64,000 nucleotides of DNA, from contig CAZPBC010000004.1 in the NCBI GenBank assembly GCA_964584775.1, positions 1 through 64,000 on the forward strand, read 5' to 3'. A model generated the notes under the pieces. The model had not been told where the DNA came from and did not search any database. It saw nothing but the letters and a program-made list of their open reading frames with translations. This DNA is from CAZPBC01 sp964584775. GTDB lineage: Bacteria > Chlamydiota > Chlamydiia > Chlamydiales > SLFE01. A program made the position numbers and the translations under genes. Shown here one piece after another: positions 61,746 to 64,000 of the stretch; positions within the stretch are counted from its first letter, which is position 1, and every line of letters begins with the position of its first letter.

Positions 61746-63419
61746 TTAGCCCTCAAGCTCACGAATTTTTTGCTCGATTTGTTGGATTTCTTCTTCGACT
61801 TTTTGGAGACGCGCTTTATCCTCTTCCATAAGCTCTTGTTGTTTAAAAGCTTGTTCTAAGTCGAGTCCAGAAGATCCGCTGGCTTTACGATGTTCTTCCA
61901 GCTGGGCACGAGCCTCTTTTCTTCGGTCGTTCGCCTCACCGAGAAGGGCTTGAAGTTGATCTCGAGCTTTTAAGGAATCCTCGGGGAGTTGATCAATCCG
62001 GATTTTAGAAACGTGATCAGAGACGCTACGGACCAAGCGGTTTAAGTCCCCTTTTTCCCACTTGTTCAAGTCGAGAGCCTCGGCATCCGCTCTTAGGCGG
62101 TCGCACTCGCTTACCATCTCATCGATCGTTAAGCCCGTAGAAGACGGCAAAGCCTTCAGTGCTTCGAAGGCAGCATCCAGCTTATCTTGCCTTGCTTTTT
62201 GCTCTGCTTGGGCCTTTTCTTGTTTTTCTCGAAGCTTTTCATCCTGCTTCTTTTGGATGGAGTCGCGCACCTCAAAGAGTTTTCCTTTGAGACGAGTGAC
62301 ATCTTCTCGTAAAAGGCTTGTCTGCTTCATTTCTTTTAGAAGCTGGTTGACCGAGCTCATCGCGTCGTTGTCATTCACTTCGCCATCTTTAAAACGCTTC
62401 ACCAAATCATCGACTTTCTCTTCGATCTGTGTCGCACCTTGTTTCAGTTCCGCCTTCGCTTTTAACTTGTCTTTCTTCTTCTCCTTTTCGACCTTCTTGA
62501 GCTGATCCCAGCCCTCTGAAAGCTTCATACGAGTCTTATTGAAAGCCTGAGTATTGAGCGTCAACCATTTTGCTAGGCCTTGAAGGTGTTTAATCTCATC
62601 TCTTAAGACAAAAAGAGGTTGCTTGAACTGGTCGGAGGAAAAGTGTGCATCCATGAAAGCATCCACATCGCCAGTAAACTTTTGGCTGACCTCTTTAATG
62701 AGCTCTTTTCTTTTTGGGAAGACTTGATCCCCTGCCTGTGAGAGTCGCTGGAAAAATTTGTTCTTGAAGCGGATTCTCATCTCAGTTTTGATGAGCTCTT
62801 TTCTCAATGAATTAATCTTTGATGCGAACGCGTTGAGGTGTGTGAGCTCTTTTTGGAGTTTTAGGTACTCTGCTTTCTTTTCTTCAATAAACTTCGCCGC
62901 CGCCTCTTCAGGAATTTGAACCTCTTCAAGAGTCTCGACCTTTGCTAGGTCCTCCTCAAGAGCTTTGATAGCTAAGTCAATTTGCTCAACAGCAAAAGCA
63001 CTCTCTTCATCGAGAATCTCTTTGAGACGATAGGCTTCCTTCGAAACTTCCACGTACCGATTCCAAAGATGAGCACGGACGGCAAACGGCAGTGATTCTT
63101 CCTTAAAGTTTTGGAGAGCCAGTTTACGAGCATCCCAGAATTGTTTGAATGATGGTGCTAGACCTTGAGAAATAACTGACTCCATAAAATCGAGAAGCTT
63201 AGCGATCTTCTCTTCTGGAGCTTTGAGGTCGGCTAGCTCTTTAGTGAGTTTTTGTAAATCTTCGGAAGCGGCTTCGCCCTTTTTCTCGTTCGATGGACTC
63301 ATAGATTCTTTCTCTGTAGATTCAGACTCAATTTTGCTCTCAGCTGGTGGTTTCATCTCATCTTCGCTAGCACTTGGAGGAGGTTCAGTTATGGTCGTCG
63401 CTTCTGTCTGATGGCTCAT
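61746..63419 (-). CDS. Hypothetical coiled-coil protein (557 aa), chlamydial
   Basis: No domain recognised. The first ~60 residues are disordered, Ser/Glu/Pro-rich. The rest is highly helical with long charged coiled-coil tracts, such as a Lys/Glu-rich stretch (LKKVEKEKKKDKLKAKAELKQ) and IQKKQDEKLREKQEKAQAEQK, and a C-terminal coiled coil (RLQKVEEEIQQIEQKIRELEG). No signal peptide or membrane helix. It lies between miaA and the fabF operon, where Chlamydia has a hypothetical gene of similar size as I recall, so it may be a conserved chlamydial structural protein. Confidence 0.75.
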   Translation of the reverse strand: MSHQTEATTITEPPPSASEDEMKPPAESKIESESTEKESMSPSNEKKGEAASEDLQKLTKELADLKAPEEKIAKLLDFMESVISQGLAPSFKQFWDARKLALQNFKEESLPFAVRAHLWNRYVEVSKEAYRLKEILDEESAFAVEQIDLAIKALEEDLAKVETLEEVQIPEEAAAKFIEEKKAEYLKLQKELTHLNAFASKINSLRKELIKTEMRIRFKNKFFQRLSQAGDQVFPKRKELIKEVSQKFTGDVDAFMDAHFSSDQFKQPLFVLRDEIKHLQGLAKWLTLNTQAFNKTRMKLSEGWDQLKKVEKEKKKDKLKAKAELKQGATQIEEKVDDLVKRFKDGEVNDNDAMSSVNQLLKEMKQTSLLREDVTRLKGKLFEVRDSIQKKQDEKLREKQEKAQAEQKARQDKLDAAFEALKALPSSTGLTIDEMVSECDRLRADAEALDLNKWEKGDLNRLVRSVSDHVSKIRIDQLPEDSLKARDQLQALLGEANDRRKEARAQLEEHRKASGSSGLDLEQAFKQQELMEEDKARLQKVEEEIQQIEQKIRELEG

Positions 63420-63530
63420 TGGTAATGTCTTCTGTTATTAAAACAATACTGTTTTCTTTAATATAAGGCGGCGTGTACACCTATAATACTCATAACAGCA
63501 ATTTGAGAAAAGTAAAAAACCCCCTATAGA

Positions 63531-64000
63531 TCAGGACTCCAGGTCACGCATAATCAGCTCGATTGCTGTTTCAGGATCGTGAAGATCTAGGTCAATCCAT
63601 TCGAAAAGTGGCTCTCGGCGAAACCACGTCAGTTGGCGTTTCGCATAGCGTCGTGAGGCACGCTTGAAGGTTTCCATGAAGTGGTCAAAGTCTTCTTTTG
63701 TTTGAGGAGAGTCTAAAAACTCTAAACTTTGACGGTATCCAATCGCAGAGGACGCAGAGGTATTCTCTCGAAGCCCCATCTGATCAAGCAGGGAGACTTC
63801 TTGAAGAAGTCCCTTTGCAACCATCTTCTCACAACGTGAGTTAATCCGGTCATAGAGAATGCTTTTCGGACGGTTGAGAAACCAGCAGCGGAAGTCAAAA
63901 AGTTTAGGAATTTGAGCTTCTCTCCATTTCAATTCACTGACCTTTCCCCCTGTAATTTCAATGATTTCCAAAGCTCGGATGATTTTTTGTCGGTCATGAC
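63531..64000 (-). CDS. miaA: tRNA dimethylallyltransferase, C-terminal part
   Basis: Adds a dimethylallyl group to A37 of tRNAs reading UNN codons. Only the last ~156 residues are in the window; the frame stays open to base 64000, so the gene start lies beyond the window. The visible part begins with DRQKIIRALEIIEITGG, a hallmark of the family, and contains LYDRINSRCEKMV, SAIGYRQ and RRYAKRQLTWFRRE. The 111-nt gap downstream (63420-63530) is AT-rich and holds no gene; it probably contains the promoter of the next minus-strand gene. Confidence 0.95.
   Translation of the reverse strand, partial: HDRQKIIRALEIIEITGGKVSELKWREAQIPKLFDFRCWFLNRPKSILYDRINSRCEKMVAKGLLQEVSLLDQMGLRENTSASSAIGYRQSLEFLDSPQTKEDFDHFMETFKRASRRYAKRQLTWFRREPLFEWIDLDLHDPETAIELIMRDLES

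Overview
The window looks like a chromosome segment of a Chlamydiota bacterium outside the Chlamydiaceae (an environmental, parachlamydia-like lineage; I cannot name the genus). The evidence is the single-chain glycyl-tRNA synthetase GlyQS, a Pkn1-type kinase fused to a formylglycine-generating-enzyme-like domain, the small basic protein shared by chlamydiae and verrucomicrobia, the block dciA-gyrB-gyrA-tmk-holB, the blocks lysS-cysS and hemW/rsmI-like/holA, and a fabF-linked Nudix gene. From memory, several of these neighbourhoods match Chlamydia trachomatis. Unlike Chlamydiaceae, which use the futalosine route, this organism carries a classical o-succinylbenzoate menaquinone operon. By eye the base composition is even, and I see no insertion sequence, prophage, CRISPR array, rRNA or tRNA gene.

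Layout. 1-8.5 kb: an acidic hypothetical protein, a GT2 glycosyltransferase, glyQS, a DCC-family protein, dnaG, an aldo/keto reductase and two small membrane proteins. 8.5-15.6 kb: lysS-cysS, a small winged-helix-like protein, a universal stress protein, an MFS carrier, an FMN reductase and a MATE carrier. 15.6-22.7 kb (minus strand): replication and topology operon dciA-gyrB-gyrA-tmk-holB. 22.8-26 kb (minus): an alpha-helical repeat-like exported protein, Pkn1 and a low-molecular-weight protein phosphatase. 26-31.2 kb: ccsA, a coiled-coil protein and hemW, facing holA and an RsmI-like methylase. 31.2-39.4 kb: a 1416-residue protein with no recognisable domain, cdaA-ybbR (cyclic di-AMP), rsmE and a basic hypothetical protein. 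39.5-43.4 kb: two tiny basic proteins, ybeY, a CorC-like protein and RNase Y.

43.4-55.6 kb is a quinone and redox region. A DUF3604-like protein is followed by a three-module flavoprotein (monooxygenase-like, then ferredoxin reductase, then 2Fe-2S ferredoxin), a small cysteine-rich NqrM-like protein and menG/ubiE on the plus strand. These face the seven-gene operon menF-menD-menH-menB-menA-menC-menE. Together they suggest a menaquinone-based respiratory chain, plausibly with a Na+-translocating NADH dehydrogenase.

55.6-64 kb holds an MHS-type transporter and a minus-strand operon glnN-nadD-rsfS-fabF-nudix, then a long coiled-coil protein and the C-terminal part of miaA. A run of ten N at 57227-57236 lies inside the Nudix gene and breaks its frame artificially.

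The strongest candidates for something undescribed are the three-module flavoprotein beside the quinone genes, the 1416-residue orphan protein, and a set of genes whose TATAAT box sits so close to the start codon that their mRNAs may be leaderless. No stretch longer than about 300 bases lacks a gene; the longest is about 213 bases (39373-39585), which holds a good promoter.
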